Assembly (NCBI GenBank): GCA_026671195.1
Contig: JAPOHD010000027.1
Coordinates: 62,001-126,000, forward strand
Direction: 5' to 3'
Source: Draconibacterium aestuarii
GTDB lineage: Bacteria > Bacteroidota > Bacteroidia > Bacteroidales > Prolixibacteraceae
DNA: 64,000 nt
Shown here: positions 15,697 to 25,586 of the stretch, one piece after another
How positions within the stretch are numbered: position 1 is the first letter of the stretch
How the letters are laid out: the number at the start of each line of letters is the position of its first letter
Position numbers and translations under genes: made by a program
Notes under the pieces: model-generated
What the model was told of the DNA's origin: nothing
What the model saw: the letters and a program-made list of their open reading frames with translations, nothing else
Database searches by the model: none

Positions 15697-17700
15697 TTAA
15701 TATCTCGACATCATGGCAGAAATTCCTCCGCCATTTTTTACATTGGTAAAACCTTTACTCATTAACACTTGCTGGGCGTATGCCGACCGGGCTCCTGAAG
15801 CACAATACACAATAATTTCACGATCCATGTTATCGCCTAAATCAACCTGCCCCGACATCATATCGTCAAGCGGAATGTTTAATGCATTTGGAAACGCGCC
15901 ACTCATAAATTCGCCCTTTGTTCGTACGTCGATCACCAATCTTTCCAGTTCTTCGGTACTTACATTTTTATTGGTTTCTGTTTCTTCCAATACTTTTTCC
16001 TGCGTACTTTTTTTCTCGATTGGCAACAAAGTCATGCTAAAATTCTTAAACCCGGCTGCTGCTGCATGACGTTGCAAGGACGTGTGTCCACCTGAAATAT
16101 TGATTACTTCTTTACATCCTGCACCAAGAAGTGTGCGTACAGCCTGGTGTCCTTTTTTGCCTGTTTCATCGTAAATCAGAATAGGAACATCTTTTGGAAT
16201 TCGTTCGATGTTGGGCTGCAGCATTTCCAGCGGTAAATGGTAGGCACCGTTTAATTTACTTTTTTGGTGTGCAAATACATCGCGAACATCTAAAACAATA
16301 ACCTGCTGTTTGCTTTCAAGGTAAGCATCCAGTTCCGAAACCAGAATACTGGGTCCGTAACCCGACATTTTGTTTTCAGCCACGTAAGCAGCCATATTCA
16401 TGGCATCGTTTGCCGTTCCAATTGGTGGAGAGTAGGCAAAATCAATGTCAGCCAGTTCGCTAACCGTTAATTTGGTTGCTGCTGCGGTGGCAAGAACATC
16501 CAAACGTTTATCAGCTCCTTTATATCCGGCAGTTTGACCACCCAGTACCACACCTGTTTCTTTATCGTAAATTACCATTACACTTACGGTTTCGGCACCC
16601 GGATAATAAGCGGTGTGGTGTTCTTTATGAACCACAACTGCGTCAGCATTCATCCCTGTGGCAAGTGCTTGTTTCAGCGAAAGTCCTGTTGTTCCGGCTA
16701 CGGCCTCAAAAACACGAACTACCGAGGTTCCGATAGCTCCTTTGTAACTGTGCTGACCTCCTAAAGCGTTTTCTGCCGCAATTCGTCCCTGGCGATTGGC
16801 AGGGCCTGCCAGCGGAATGCGAACTTTTTTACCATTTACACGATGTTCGATTTCCACCATGTCACCGGCAGCAAAAATATCAGTGTCAGATGTTTGCAGT
16901 TTGTCGTTTACCAACAAACCACCTGCTTCGCCAATGGCTAAACCTGCGTCTTTTGCCAATTGTAAAGTTGGACGAACACCAATTGAAAGCAGAACCATAT
17001 CGGCATCCAGTTTTTTGCCGTTGTCCAGTTCTACTGAATTCGAATCTATTTTAGTTACAGCTGTTTCGGTGTGTACACCTACTCCAAAAGCTTTTAATTC
17101 GCGGGTTATAAAACCAGCTGTTTCTGCCTCCATAATCGACATTACATGCTGCATTTTTTCTACCACATGAACTTTTAAACCTCTTTTAACCAGGGCTTCC
17201 ACCATTTCGAGGCCAATAAATCCACCACCAACTACTACCGCAGTTTTTGGTGCATTGTTTTTTAAGTGGTTGTCAATTTTATCCATGTCGTTTAGTGTCC
17301 ACAAACTAAACACATGATCTGCTTTGGCTCCGGGGATATCGGGTTGCAAAGGCAAACCTCCCTGGGCTAAAATCAGCTTGGTATATTCGAAATTTTGTTC
17401 CGAACCATTTTGGCTGTTTTTTGCTTTTACAACATGCTCTTCTTTGTTAATGGCAATTACCTGCGTATTAGTAAATACTTTTACGCCGTATTGTTCGTCA
17501 AAACTTTCAGGACTTTGTAAAATCAGTTTCGAACGGCTATCAATATCGCCGGCAATGTAGTAAGGTAAACCACAGTTGGCAAACGAAATATCCGGTCCGG
17601 CCTCAAGCATTGTAATTTGGGCTTCAGGCGATAATCTCCTTGCTTTGGCGGCTGCTGTAGCTCCGGCAGCAACTCCTCCAATAATTAAAATTTTTTCCAT
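15697..17700 (-). CDS. CoA-disulfide reductase-like flavoprotein with two rhodanese domains
   Basis: 667 residues. The flavoprotein part (about 1-450) has the FAD fold IIGGVAAGA, the redox motif SFANCGLPYY with the single active Cys C43 of CoA-disulfide/polysulfide reductases, an NAD(P) fold (VVVGGGFIGLE) and the FAD site AAGDMVE. Two rhodanese domains follow. The first (about 465-560) has D511 (YDETGKKG) where the catalytic Cys should be, so it is likely inactive. The second (about 580-667) has the active loop CASGAR with C633. Related Npsr/CoADR-Rhd enzymes reduce persulfides, polysulfide or CoA-persulfide with NAD(P)H. It heads a sulfur redox group with a lipoprotein thioredoxin and an SQR-like protein. 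Confidence 0.88.
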   Translation of the reverse strand: MEKILIIGGVAAGATAAAKARRLSPEAQITMLEAGPDISFANCGLPYYIAGDIDSRSKLILQSPESFDEQYGVKVFTNTQVIAINKEEHVVKAKNSQNGSEQNFEYTKLILAQGGLPLQPDIPGAKADHVFSLWTLNDMDKIDNHLKNNAPKTAVVVGGGFIGLEMVEALVKRGLKVHVVEKMQHVMSIMEAETAGFITRELKAFGVGVHTETAVTKIDSNSVELDNGKKLDADMVLLSIGVRPTLQLAKDAGLAIGEAGGLLVNDKLQTSDTDIFAAGDMVEIEHRVNGKKVRIPLAGPANRQGRIAAENALGGQHSYKGAIGTSVVRVFEAVAGTTGLSLKQALATGMNADAVVVHKEHHTAYYPGAETVSVMVIYDKETGVVLGGQTAGYKGADKRLDVLATAAATKLTVSELADIDFAYSPPIGTANDAMNMAAYVAENKMSGYGPSILVSELDAYLESKQQVIVLDVRDVFAHQKSKLNGAYHLPLEMLQPNIERIPKDVPILIYDETGKKGHQAVRTLLGAGCKEVINISGGHTSLQRHAAAAGFKNFSMTLLPIEKKSTQEKVLEETETNKNVSTEELERLVIDVRTKGEFMSGAFPNALNIPLDDMMSGQVDLGDNMDREIIVYCASGARSAYAQQVLMSKGFTNVKNGGGISAMMSRY

Positions 17701-17853
17701 TTTTATTTTGAATCTAAAAATCTGTTTAACTTTTTTATTTCTTTTTAGGTGTAAAGTATGACCACAGGTTTTGCAATTTCCTCAAAAAAGAAATGTTTCA
17801 TTTGTAATCGGGGAATAATCAATATTTTGATTTAATTAAAATTCGGGAAAGAT

Positions 17854-18375
17854 TTAACTTTCTTTGTTTTCACCTAACAAAACCTCTTCTATTGCCTTAA
17901 CAAAAGTTTCTTTTGGTAAGGCACCCTGCGCCATTTGCGGCTGACCTTTAACAGGTACAAAAAGAATTGAAGGAATACTGCGGATGCCAAATGCTGCGGC
18001 AAGTTCCTGTTGTTTTTCAGTATCTACTTTATAGATGAAAATTTTTCCATCGTATTCTTTTGCCAGGTCATCAAGTATCGGAGCAACTTTTTTACACGGG
18101 CCGCACCAATCGGCGTAAAAGTCAACTATACAAGGAACAGTTCCTTCGTATTTCCACTCTTCATTCACCTCGTAATTAAATACATTTTGCTTAAATGTCT
18201 CCGTGGTAAGATGGATGACTTTCCCGTCTGATTCAACAACATCGGCGACCTTTGAGGTTTCTACCTGTGTTGCGTTCTCTACTTTCTGATTTTTGTTTTT
18301 GTCGTTTGATGTTGAGTTGCAAGCTGCAAACAATACAATGCTAATTGCTAATATCAATAATTTATTCATGTTCAT
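17854..18375 (-). CDS. Thioredoxin-domain lipoprotein
   Basis: 173 residues with lipobox LFAAC (Cys 19) and a linker rich in Asn/Lys/Glu, followed by a thioredoxin fold (about 55-170) with the active site ADWCGPCKK (C91, C94) and the cis-proline loop IRSIPS. The domain is close to canonical thioredoxin but is exported and tethered to a membrane, so it likely reduces disulfides or persulfides in the periplasm. A start two codons later (MNKLL) is possible. It sits between the CoADR-rhodanese and the SQR-like gene in the same direction. Confidence 0.87.
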   Translation of the reverse strand: MNMNKLLILAISIVLFAACNSTSNDKNKNQKVENATQVETSKVADVVESDGKVIHLTTETFKQNVFNYEVNEEWKYEGTVPCIVDFYADWCGPCKKVAPILDDLAKEYDGKIFIYKVDTEKQQELAAAFGIRSIPSILFVPVKGQPQMAQGALPKETFVKAIEEVLLGENKES

Positions 18376-18499
18376 AATATTTAAATATCTATATATGTGT
18401 ATGCGAAAATAATGAATTTTTTAAACTTTGGTAATAAAGTGATTCTAATGTTAACTACATTTCAAATACGTAAATTTGTTCTGTGTTGCAAACTAAATA

Positions 18500-19669
18500 T
18501 TACATGCCCGGAATTCGCGGGATTAGTTTTAGCTTTGAATTTTTAAAATAAAAACCCCATCCTTTTTTCAGCCAGTGTCCGATTATCGGAAGCATAATCA
18601 TGGTTTCTTTTTTTGTGGTTCTGGAAACATAAGCAGCTCCGTCGCCCGAATCCATTACACAAATGATATTCAGTTTTTCTACATAACTTTTTGTTTTTCC
18701 CGATCCAACGATTTGTTGATGAGCATTGTAAGCCGCAACGTCGGCCATTATTTCGGCAACATGACCTTGTTTGGCAGCCCATTTGGGTCCCAGCAGTTCA
18801 GCTGAATCGCCAATGGCAAAAATCTCCGGGTGTCCTTCAACCTGGCAGGTTGGAAGTGTTTTTACAAAACCAGCTTCACTTAAAGGTAATCCGGAATCTT
18901 TTAAAACTGAATGCCCTTGTCCTCCGGCAATGTATACTATTAAATCGCTTTTCAGTTTGCTACCGTCTTCAAAAAGAACTTCAATTGGAGTAAATCCGGT
19001 AATTTTTTTCCCAACGTACTGTTTAATTCTGTAATGTTTAAAGAATTTGCCCAAATTACCAAAAGCCTTTTCACCCATTTTTTTACCTGGTTCAGCCATT
19101 GGTGCAAAAAAGTTAAGTTCAAATTTGTCGGCCAGTCCTTTTTTCTTAATGTAAGTACTCATGTTGAACAGCAATTCGAAAGCCGGCCCACCACGCACTG
19201 CCGAACCTTTTGTGTCTTTCGGGTTCCCGCCAAAACCTACCGATATTTTTCCTTTACCATTGCGAATAAGTTTGTCCAGTTTGTCTCCAATACTAACGGC
19301 TTGTTCCGGTTTCCCGCAAATCGATAAGGTGTTTTCGGCGCCTTTCATCTGAACTTTTTCCATGCCCAGAGCGATGAACAGATAGTCGTAGCTTTGTTCC
19401 CCGTTTTCAAGAATAACCTTTTTATTTTCTGAATCAATACTTTTAACCGCCGATATAATTACATCAAAACCGTGTTTCTTCTGCAGCTTGGCCAGTGGCA
19501 GCGTGCTGTCGTCGAAACTTATTCCTTTCACCGGAATCCAGATCGAAATGGGATATATAAATAAATAATCGCGGTCGGAAACCAGAGTTACTTTGTAGCC
19601 TCTTTTACGTAATTTAATGGCTGCCTCAACGCCTGCAAATCCGCCACCTATTACTAAAAAATGTTTCAT
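18500..19669 (-). CDS. FAD-dependent oxidoreductase, sulfide:quinone reductase/NDH-2 family
   Basis: 389 residues, beginning with the FAD fold MKHFLVIGGGFAGVEA and ending with FAD motif AIGDSAEL (about 285) and a hydrophobic/basic C-terminus (WLKKGWGFYFKNSK) that could sit on the membrane. Three isolated cysteines (C118, one in LPTCQVEG and one in IICVMD) are compatible with a sulfide:quinone oxidoreductase, which uses two or three non-CxxC cysteines, but an NDH-2-like or flavocytochrome-c-like role cannot be excluded. Together with the rhodanese fusion and the thioredoxin downstream it suggests handling of sulfide and persulfide. Confidence 0.75.
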   Translation of the reverse strand: MKHFLVIGGGFAGVEAAIKLRKRGYKVTLVSDRDYLFIYPISIWIPVKGISFDDSTLPLAKLQKKHGFDVIISAVKSIDSENKKVILENGEQSYDYLFIALGMEKVQMKGAENTLSICGKPEQAVSIGDKLDKLIRNGKGKISVGFGGNPKDTKGSAVRGGPAFELLFNMSTYIKKKGLADKFELNFFAPMAEPGKKMGEKAFGNLGKFFKHYRIKQYVGKKITGFTPIEVLFEDGSKLKSDLIVYIAGGQGHSVLKDSGLPLSEAGFVKTLPTCQVEGHPEIFAIGDSAELLGPKWAAKQGHVAEIMADVAAYNAHQQIVGSGKTKSYVEKLNIICVMDSGDGAAYVSRTTKKETMIMLPIIGHWLKKGWGFYFKNSKLKLIPRIPGM

Positions 19670-20019
19670 TGAAATTCTTGTTAATTCGTTCGGTACAAAA
19701 GTATCGGCATGTAGTTAATGCTACAATTTTATTACGATTGGCCAGATGGGTTATCCATATGAAATATGACAGTTTTTTTTCTGCCATACGATAACTTCTG
19801 ATAAATTCTCCAAACGGCAAAACTTCCCGGTTGTATCCGGATATCCTGAAAGGGCGCAAGTTTAGGGAGATTATGGTGTCCTATCCAAGTACAATTTATA
19901 TCAATATTTTGTTTGAATTTTTAATAAACTTAATCTTTTATGTATTGAACAATATTTGACTTAAAAGATTATGTATCAGAAAAAGTCGATAACTTTAAAA
20001 GAATAATTTTTCCTGAGCC
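19670..20019. other. Intergenic region between divergent genes
   Basis: 350 bp without a convincing gene between the divergent SQR-like and TolC-family genes; it must hold both promoters. The visible structure is the inverted repeat at 19931-19971. No clear TAnnTTTG promoter was identified. Confidence 0.5.
19931..19971. promoter_or_regulatory. Inverted repeat upstream of the CzcA-type efflux operon
   Basis: TAATCTTTTA and TAAAAGATTA form a perfect 10-bp inverted repeat separated by 21 bp, so arm centres are 31 bp apart (about three helical turns). It lies 49 bp before the tolC-like start at 20020 and could be an operator for a dimeric regulator. The arm core AATCTTT also occurs at 14190-14211. 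Confidence 0.4.
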
Positions 20020-21261
20020 ATGTATAAAAAATCGTTTCTAATTTTTCTATTGCTTTTAGGAAGTTCCTTTGCGTTTGCACAAGATAGTTTGCTCACCATT
20101 CAACAGGCAGTAAAATCGGCGTATACCAGAAATGCCGAATTGCAACAAATGTGGGCGCAGCTTAAGCAAAAGCAAGATATCTGGCGCACCGAAATGGGAA
20201 TTTCTGCTCCCGAATTCAGTTATTTCAAAGAAGGGATCGGATCCGGTCCGGGCGATGTTTTTGACGAGAAAAGATTTACCGTTTCGCAAGAGATCGATTT
20301 TCCGCTTACTACTTCGTATCGGTTAAAAGGGATCAAGGAGGAGGTTAAAGCGCTGGAATACCGTATTCTATCGCGTGAGAAGGAGATTAAAGCCGAAGTG
20401 AAAAGTCAATATGTGGAAGTATTATATGCACTGTTTTTACAAAAATCGAGGCAACATCAGCTTAAGCTGGCGCAGAATTTATACAATGCAGTTTATACGC
20501 GTTTTGAAACCGGTGAGGGAAACGGGATTGATTTGATAAATGCTGAATTAAAACTGGACGAGGCAAAAAACGATCTCGACCAAAGTGAGTGGATTTTGCA
20601 TCAGGCGCGTTACGGGTTGTTTTTTGCCATGGGATTGCCTGTGCAAGAGCAGAAATATTCCATTCAGTTTTCGGATACATTAACTGCAGAAAACATTGAG
20701 ATTTCACAAATATTTGCGCTTGCTGTTCAGGAAAACCAACCGGATTATGTGGCTTCGGAGCACGAATTTAACGCGTCAGAATATTTTTTGAAAGAAGCCC
20801 GAAGCAATATCCTACCCGATATTCGCTTTAACTATTACAAACAAAATCTAGGCTCGGGTTACGATTTTAACGGTTTCGAAGTGGGTTTGAAAATACCAAT
20901 CTGGTATCCTTTCGAACAAAAGGGAAAAATAAACATGGCCCGCGAAAAACAACAGGAAATTCACTGGAAACAGGAAGAGATCAAACTCAGCATGAAAAAA
21001 CAGATTGAATATGCCTGGCACAATTATTCGGTAAGCCGCAGCATAATTAACCGCTATAATGAAAATATGAAAGAAAAAGCCTCGCAGTTGCAGGAATTGT
21101 CGTTGCGGGCGTACCAGTTGGGCGAAATGGATTTACTTCAATTGTTAAATGCCCAGCAAACCTATCTTACCAGCGAGCAACGCTATTTAACCGCCCTGCG
21201 CGATTATTACCTTCAGTTGGTGGCCCTCGAAGTTTTTCTCGAAAAAGATCTTGTTTACTAA
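20020..21261 (+). CDS. TolC-family outer-membrane efflux channel of the second RND system
   Basis: 413 residues with a signal peptide ending at FAFAQ. The mature protein is built of two outer-membrane-efflux repeats, with long helices and conserved segments such as GNGIDLINAELKLDE and GEMDLLQLLNAQQTYL, typical of CzcC/CusC-like channels. It is the first gene of the plus-strand operon tolC-adaptor-czcA and gives the outer-membrane exit for the pump. The adaptor gene starts 26 bp downstream. Confidence 0.9.
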   Translation: MYKKSFLIFLLLLGSSFAFAQDSLLTIQQAVKSAYTRNAELQQMWAQLKQKQDIWRTEMGISAPEFSYFKEGIGSGPGDVFDEKRFTVSQEIDFPLTTSYRLKGIKEEVKALEYRILSREKEIKAEVKSQYVEVLYALFLQKSRQHQLKLAQNLYNAVYTRFETGEGNGIDLINAELKLDEAKNDLDQSEWILHQARYGLFFAMGLPVQEQKYSIQFSDTLTAENIEISQIFALAVQENQPDYVASEHEFNASEYFLKEARSNILPDIRFNYYKQNLGSGYDFNGFEVGLKIPIWYPFEQKGKINMAREKQQEIHWKQEEIKLSMKKQIEYAWHNYSVSRSIINRYNENMKEKASQLQELSLRAYQLGEMDLLQLLNAQQTYLTSEQRYLTALRDYYLQLVALEVFLEKDLVY

Positions 21262-21287
21262 TCTTCAGAACATAAAAAACAAACAAT

Positions 21288-22484
21288 ATGAATCGTTTAC
21301 TATTAATAATAGCCGGAATAGGGATAACCGTTCTAATATTTTCCTGCAGCAATAAAAAAGCCGGTAATGATGCTACACCTGCGGAACAAACCGAACTTCC
21401 TCCTTCGTTACAATCTGCTGATAAAGCCGTTTTTCTGGTACGTCTTTCAGAAAAAGAACAGAATGAATTACACGTTGAAACGCTTGAAGTTAGTAGTAAT
21501 TTTATCGATTATTCGGTAACTGCGCCGGGAGTTGTGTTTTATGCACCGGAGCATTCCAGTATAATAAGTACACCCATAAACGGGCAAATCAGCAAAATAT
21601 TAAAACAGGAAGGAAGCCGCGTTAGAAAGGGAGAAGAACTTTATCGTGTGCAAAGTCTGGAATTCGGGAATCTGGTCTCTGAATATTTGCAGGCATTTGC
21701 CGAGGAGCAGTTTCAAACCAACCGGTTAACGCGAATAAAACAATTGGTTGAAGAAACCATTAGTTCCCGAAGTGAGTTGGAAAGGGCGACAGCAGAATAC
21801 CAAAGGGCTGTAGCTTCTTTGCGGGCAACTTATTCAAAATTAAAAGCTGTTGGAGTAAGCGATCAGGAAATAAAATCGTTTACCGGGTCGGAACAAATAG
21901 ATCCGGTGTTAAAAATTTACGCACCTATCGACGGTGTGATCGAACGTAGTTTTGTTGAATTGGGACAATCAGTAAACGCTCTGGAAAATCTTTCGCGCGT
22001 GCTCGATACACGTGTGGTTTTGGTGCGTGGTTATTTGGCACCCGACGATGCACGCTTAATTGTTAGTGGCGATTCGGTTACCATATCGAAACGCGAAAAC
22101 AACGAAGCAGTGGCAAAAGCCGTGGTAACCTCCATTAATCCTGGCCTCGACGAAGACAGCCGATCGGTAATTACAAACATTATTTTGCCAACCATAAATG
22201 GCTGGCCCAAACCCGGAGAAAATGTCCGTCTGGAAATAATAACATCATCGCAAAAAGAGGTGATCGCCATTCCTGTGGAAGCAATAACCTACGATGGAAA
22301 TCAAGCAGTTGTATTTGTGAAAAAGCAAAATGGCATATTCGAAAAACGTAAAATTGAAGTGGCTGAAATACGCGACGAATTTGTTTTTGTGAACAGCGGA
22401 CTTGCCAGTGGTGAGGAGATTGCTAAAACAAAAGTGTTTAGTTTGAAAGCACTTTCTCGTTTCGATATCATTGCCGAAGAATAA
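21288..22484 (+). CDS. CzcB-type RND efflux periplasmic adaptor, lipoprotein
   Basis: 398 residues. Lipobox IFSC (Cys about 20) shows a lipid-anchored periplasmic protein. The core is a membrane-fusion protein: beta-barrel and lipoyl halves (TAPGVVFYAPEHSS, APIDGVIERSFVELGQSV) around a coiled-coil hairpin (about 140-190), then the barrel/membrane-proximal part. It has none of the heavy-metal-binding or DUF3347 domains found in the CusB protein at 7190-9028, which sets the two systems apart. It is 15 bp upstream of the pump gene. Confidence 0.9.
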   Translation: MNRLLLIIAGIGITVLIFSCSNKKAGNDATPAEQTELPPSLQSADKAVFLVRLSEKEQNELHVETLEVSSNFIDYSVTAPGVVFYAPEHSSIISTPINGQISKILKQEGSRVRKGEELYRVQSLEFGNLVSEYLQAFAEEQFQTNRLTRIKQLVEETISSRSELERATAEYQRAVASLRATYSKLKAVGVSDQEIKSFTGSEQIDPVLKIYAPIDGVIERSFVELGQSVNALENLSRVLDTRVVLVRGYLAPDDARLIVSGDSVTISKRENNEAVAKAVVTSINPGLDEDSRSVITNIILPTINGWPKPGENVRLEIITSSQKEVIAIPVEAITYDGNQAVVFVKKQNGIFEKRKIEVAEIRDEFVFVNSGLASGEEIAKTKVFSLKALSRFDIIAEE

Positions 22485-22499
22485 CCTAAATACACAATT

Positions 22500-25400
22500 A
22501 TGCTTCAAAATATTATAACATTCAGTATACGACAGAAATTTGTAGCGCTTTCGTTAGTGGTACTTATGGGAGTTGCAGGTTATTTTTCATTAATTCAGCT
22601 GCCCATTAATTCGTTGCCCGACGTTACGCCGGTGCAGGTTTTGGTAATTACAAAGGCTGGCCGCTATTCGCCTTTCGATGTAGAGAAGCTGGTGAGTTAT
22701 CCCATTGAAACGGCCATGAACGGTTTACCCGATGTGGCCGAAGTTCGGTCCATTTCGCAATTTGGTTTGTCGGCGGTTACGATTGAGTTTGAGGAGAAAA
22801 CCGATATCTTTTTTGCCCGGCAGATGGTAAGTCAGAGGCTGCAATCCATATCCGATGAGTTGCCGCCCGACGTATCCAATCCTCAGTTGGGTCCTATTAC
22901 AACAGCACTTGGCGAAATTTACCAGTATGTGGTTCGCGGCGAAAATTATTCATTGACAGAGTTACGTGAAATTCAGGACTGGCTTATTGCGCCACAGTTG
23001 AAAGTAGTAAAAGGTGTAACTGAAATAAATTCGTTTGGCGGATTTGTAAAACAATACAATGTGGTGGTGCAACCCGGTCGTTTGCGTTTGTTTGATATTG
23101 GTATTTCGGAAGTATTGGATGCCATCGCAAACAACAACAGCGTTTCGGGTGGTAATTTTTTGGAGCACAACGGCGAGCAGTTTATTATCCGTGGTTTTGG
23201 ACAGATCAATAAAATCGACGACATAAAAAATATCATCATTACCAATGTCGATAACAAACCTGTTTTTGTGCGCGATGTGGCCAGTGTTGAAATTGGTACA
23301 CAAATCAGGCAGGGAGGGGTTACGCAAGATGGTAAAGGCGAAATTGTAACCGGAATTGTAATGATGTTACGTGGTGGAAACGGCCGCCAGGTTATTGGAG
23401 CCATCGAAGAGAAAATTGAAAGTATAAACAGCAATTTGCCCGAAGGAGTGACGATTGAGAAATTTTACGATCAGTCGGACCTGATTAACCGGACTACAGC
23501 AACACTTTCAACTAACCTATTGGAAGGTGGGTTTTTGGTAATTGCTGTTTTGTTGTTTTTGCTGGGCGAAATTACCGGTGCTTTAATTGTTGCCATGGTT
23601 ATTCCGTTTTCAATGCTGTTTGCTTTTATCGGAATGCGCGAGTTTGGACTGGCAGCCAACCTGATGAGTTTGGGAGCCATCGACTTTGGAATGATTGTGG
23701 ATGGTTCGGTGGTAATGGTCGAGAACATTATTCATGGCCTTCAAAAAGACAAAAGTAAAAATAAGGATGAAGTGATACGAAAGGCTGCGCAGCAAGTGGC
23801 CCGGCCCATCTTTTTTGGTGTCCTTATTATTTTGATGGTTTATGTCCCCATAATGACATTTAGTGGAATGGAGGGGATATTATTCCGGCCCATGGCCATT
23901 ACCGTTGCTGCGGCTGTTCTGGGATCGTTGCTGCTGGCACTGATTTTTGTTCCCGCCATTTCAGCCATTGTCTTCCGAAAAGGAGTGAAAGTGCGCAAAA
24001 ATCACCTGATTAACTGGCTGAAACCCATATATACTAATAATCTTGGGAAATACATGGAACGGAAATGGTTTGTGGTTTCTGCAGCCGGTGCCATTTTTGT
24101 GGTTTCGCTCTTTTTAATGACGCGGCTTGGAACCGAATTCCTTCCCGAGTTGGACGAAGGTTCAATTCTGATTGAACAGGTGCGGATGCCATCGGTAACA
24201 CTCAACGAATCGATCGAGAATGCGAACTGGCTGGGAGGGAAACTGGTTGCTAATATTCCTGAAATACAAACAGTAGTTCCAAAAACCGGGCGATCAGATC
24301 TGGCAAACGATTGGATGGGGGTTCACCAAACCGATGTTTGGGTGGTTTTAAAACCGGAGGAAGAATGGCGAAAGGGAGTGGCAAAGGAGGATATAATTAC
24401 AAAAATTGAGCCTTATTTAAAAACTGAACCGGGGCTGGCGTATAATTTTACACAACCCATTGCCATGCGCGTTGATGAACTGACAAGTGGCGTAAAATCA
24501 GATTTGGCGGTAAAAATTTATGGTGAAGACCTGGATGTGTTGAGTGCCATTGGCGAACGCATTTCGGCCATGTTACCTGGAATGTCGGGAACCGATAATT
24601 TTTATGTGGAACAAACCGTAGGGCAACCTTATGTTACTATCGAAATCGACCGGGAAGCCGTGGCTTCGTTTGGTTTAAATGTAGACGATGTACAAAAAGT
24701 AATCGAAGCCGGAATTGGAGGCCAGGAAGTGAGCCAGTTGTACGAAGGTCAGCGGCGTTTTGGAATTGTGGTGCGTTACCCGGAAGATATTCGCAATCAA
24801 CTGCATAAAATTCAGGATGTGCCGGTGCATTTGCCTAATGGTGAGTTTGTCCCGCTAAAACGAGTGGCAAAAATAGAGTTGCAGGAGGGACCCCGCGAGA
24901 TTCAGCGTGAGAATGGCTGGCGCAGGCTGATCGTTGGAATAAACATTAAAAATATCGATCTGGGAACCTATGTCGCCAACCTTCAAAAAGATATAAAGTT
25001 GAAAGCCGAAATACCGGCCGGTTATTTTATTGATTATGGAGGAACTTTTGAAAATCAGCGACGTGCCATGCGTCATTTATTGCTGGTGGTTCCGCTATCC
25101 ATCTTTATTATTATTGGTTTGTTGTATCTGAACTTTGGAAGAATGCGATATGCCATCTTGATTTTGCTCAACCTGCCATTTGCACTTTCGGGAGGAGTTT
25201 TTTTACTGTGGATGCGAGGCATGTATTTATCGATTTCAGCAAGTATCGGTTTTGTGGCTTTGTTTGGTGTGGCGGTGTTAAATGGTATCGTTCTGGTCGA
25301 CCACATTAACGAACTGCGAAAAGAAAAGAAAGGCAACTTGAAAAAACTGATTTTGGAAGGATCGGCTGATCGACTTCGTCCTGTGTTGATGACCGCACTG

Positions 25401-25586
25401 GTGGCCAGTCTTGGTTTTATCCCAATGGCATTTAACACCGGGCCGGGTTCCGAAGTGCAGCGGCCTCTTGCAACTGTGGTTATCGGCGGATTGATTACAT
25501 CCACGTTTTTAACGCTTTTAGTACTTCCAATTATTTATTATTGGATGGAAAAACGTAGTGAAAGAAAACAACAAAATAATAGTTAG
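22500..25586 (+). CDS. czcA: CzcA-type heavy-metal RND efflux pump
   Basis: 1028 residues, normal length for an HME-RND pump, with twelve predicted helices in the usual 1-(loop)-6 / 7-(loop)-12 order. TM4 has the motif IDFGMIVDGSVVMVEN, giving D395, D401 and E408 with the same spacing as the essential D402, D408 and E415 of Cupriavidus CzcA, so divalent cation export (Co, Zn, Cd, Ni) is favoured over Cu/Ag. It completes the operon with the TolC-family and adaptor genes. The 3' end overlaps the convergent gene at 25583 by a few bases. Confidence 0.92.
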   Translation: MLQNIITFSIRQKFVALSLVVLMGVAGYFSLIQLPINSLPDVTPVQVLVITKAGRYSPFDVEKLVSYPIETAMNGLPDVAEVRSISQFGLSAVTIEFEEKTDIFFARQMVSQRLQSISDELPPDVSNPQLGPITTALGEIYQYVVRGENYSLTELREIQDWLIAPQLKVVKGVTEINSFGGFVKQYNVVVQPGRLRLFDIGISEVLDAIANNNSVSGGNFLEHNGEQFIIRGFGQINKIDDIKNIIITNVDNKPVFVRDVASVEIGTQIRQGGVTQDGKGEIVTGIVMMLRGGNGRQVIGAIEEKIESINSNLPEGVTIEKFYDQSDLINRTTATLSTNLLEGGFLVIAVLLFLLGEITGALIVAMVIPFSMLFAFIGMREFGLAANLMSLGAIDFGMIVDGSVVMVENIIHGLQKDKSKNKDEVIRKAAQQVARPIFFGVLIILMVYVPIMTFSGMEGILFRPMAITVAAAVLGSLLLALIFVPAISAIVFRKGVKVRKNHLINWLKPIYTNNLGKYMERKWFVVSAAGAIFVVSLFLMTRLGTEFLPELDEGSILIEQVRMPSVTLNESIENANWLGGKLVANIPEIQTVVPKTGRSDLANDWMGVHQTDVWVVLKPEEEWRKGVAKEDIITKIEPYLKTEPGLAYNFTQPIAMRVDELTSGVKSDLAVKIYGEDLDVLSAIGERISAMLPGMSGTDNFYVEQTVGQPYVTIEIDREAVASFGLNVDDVQKVIEAGIGGQEVSQLYEGQRRFGIVVRYPEDIRNQLHKIQDVPVHLPNGEFVPLKRVAKIELQEGPREIQRENGWRRLIVGINIKNIDLGTYVANLQKDIKLKAEIPAGYFIDYGGTFENQRRAMRHLLLVVPLSIFIIIGLLYLNFGRMRYAILILLNLPFALSGGVFLLWMRGMYLSISASIGFVALFGVAVLNGIVLVDHINELRKEKKGNLKKLILEGSADRLRPVLMTALVASLGFIPMAFNTGPGSEVQRPLATVVIGGLITSTFLTLLVLPIIYYWMEKRSERKQQNNS

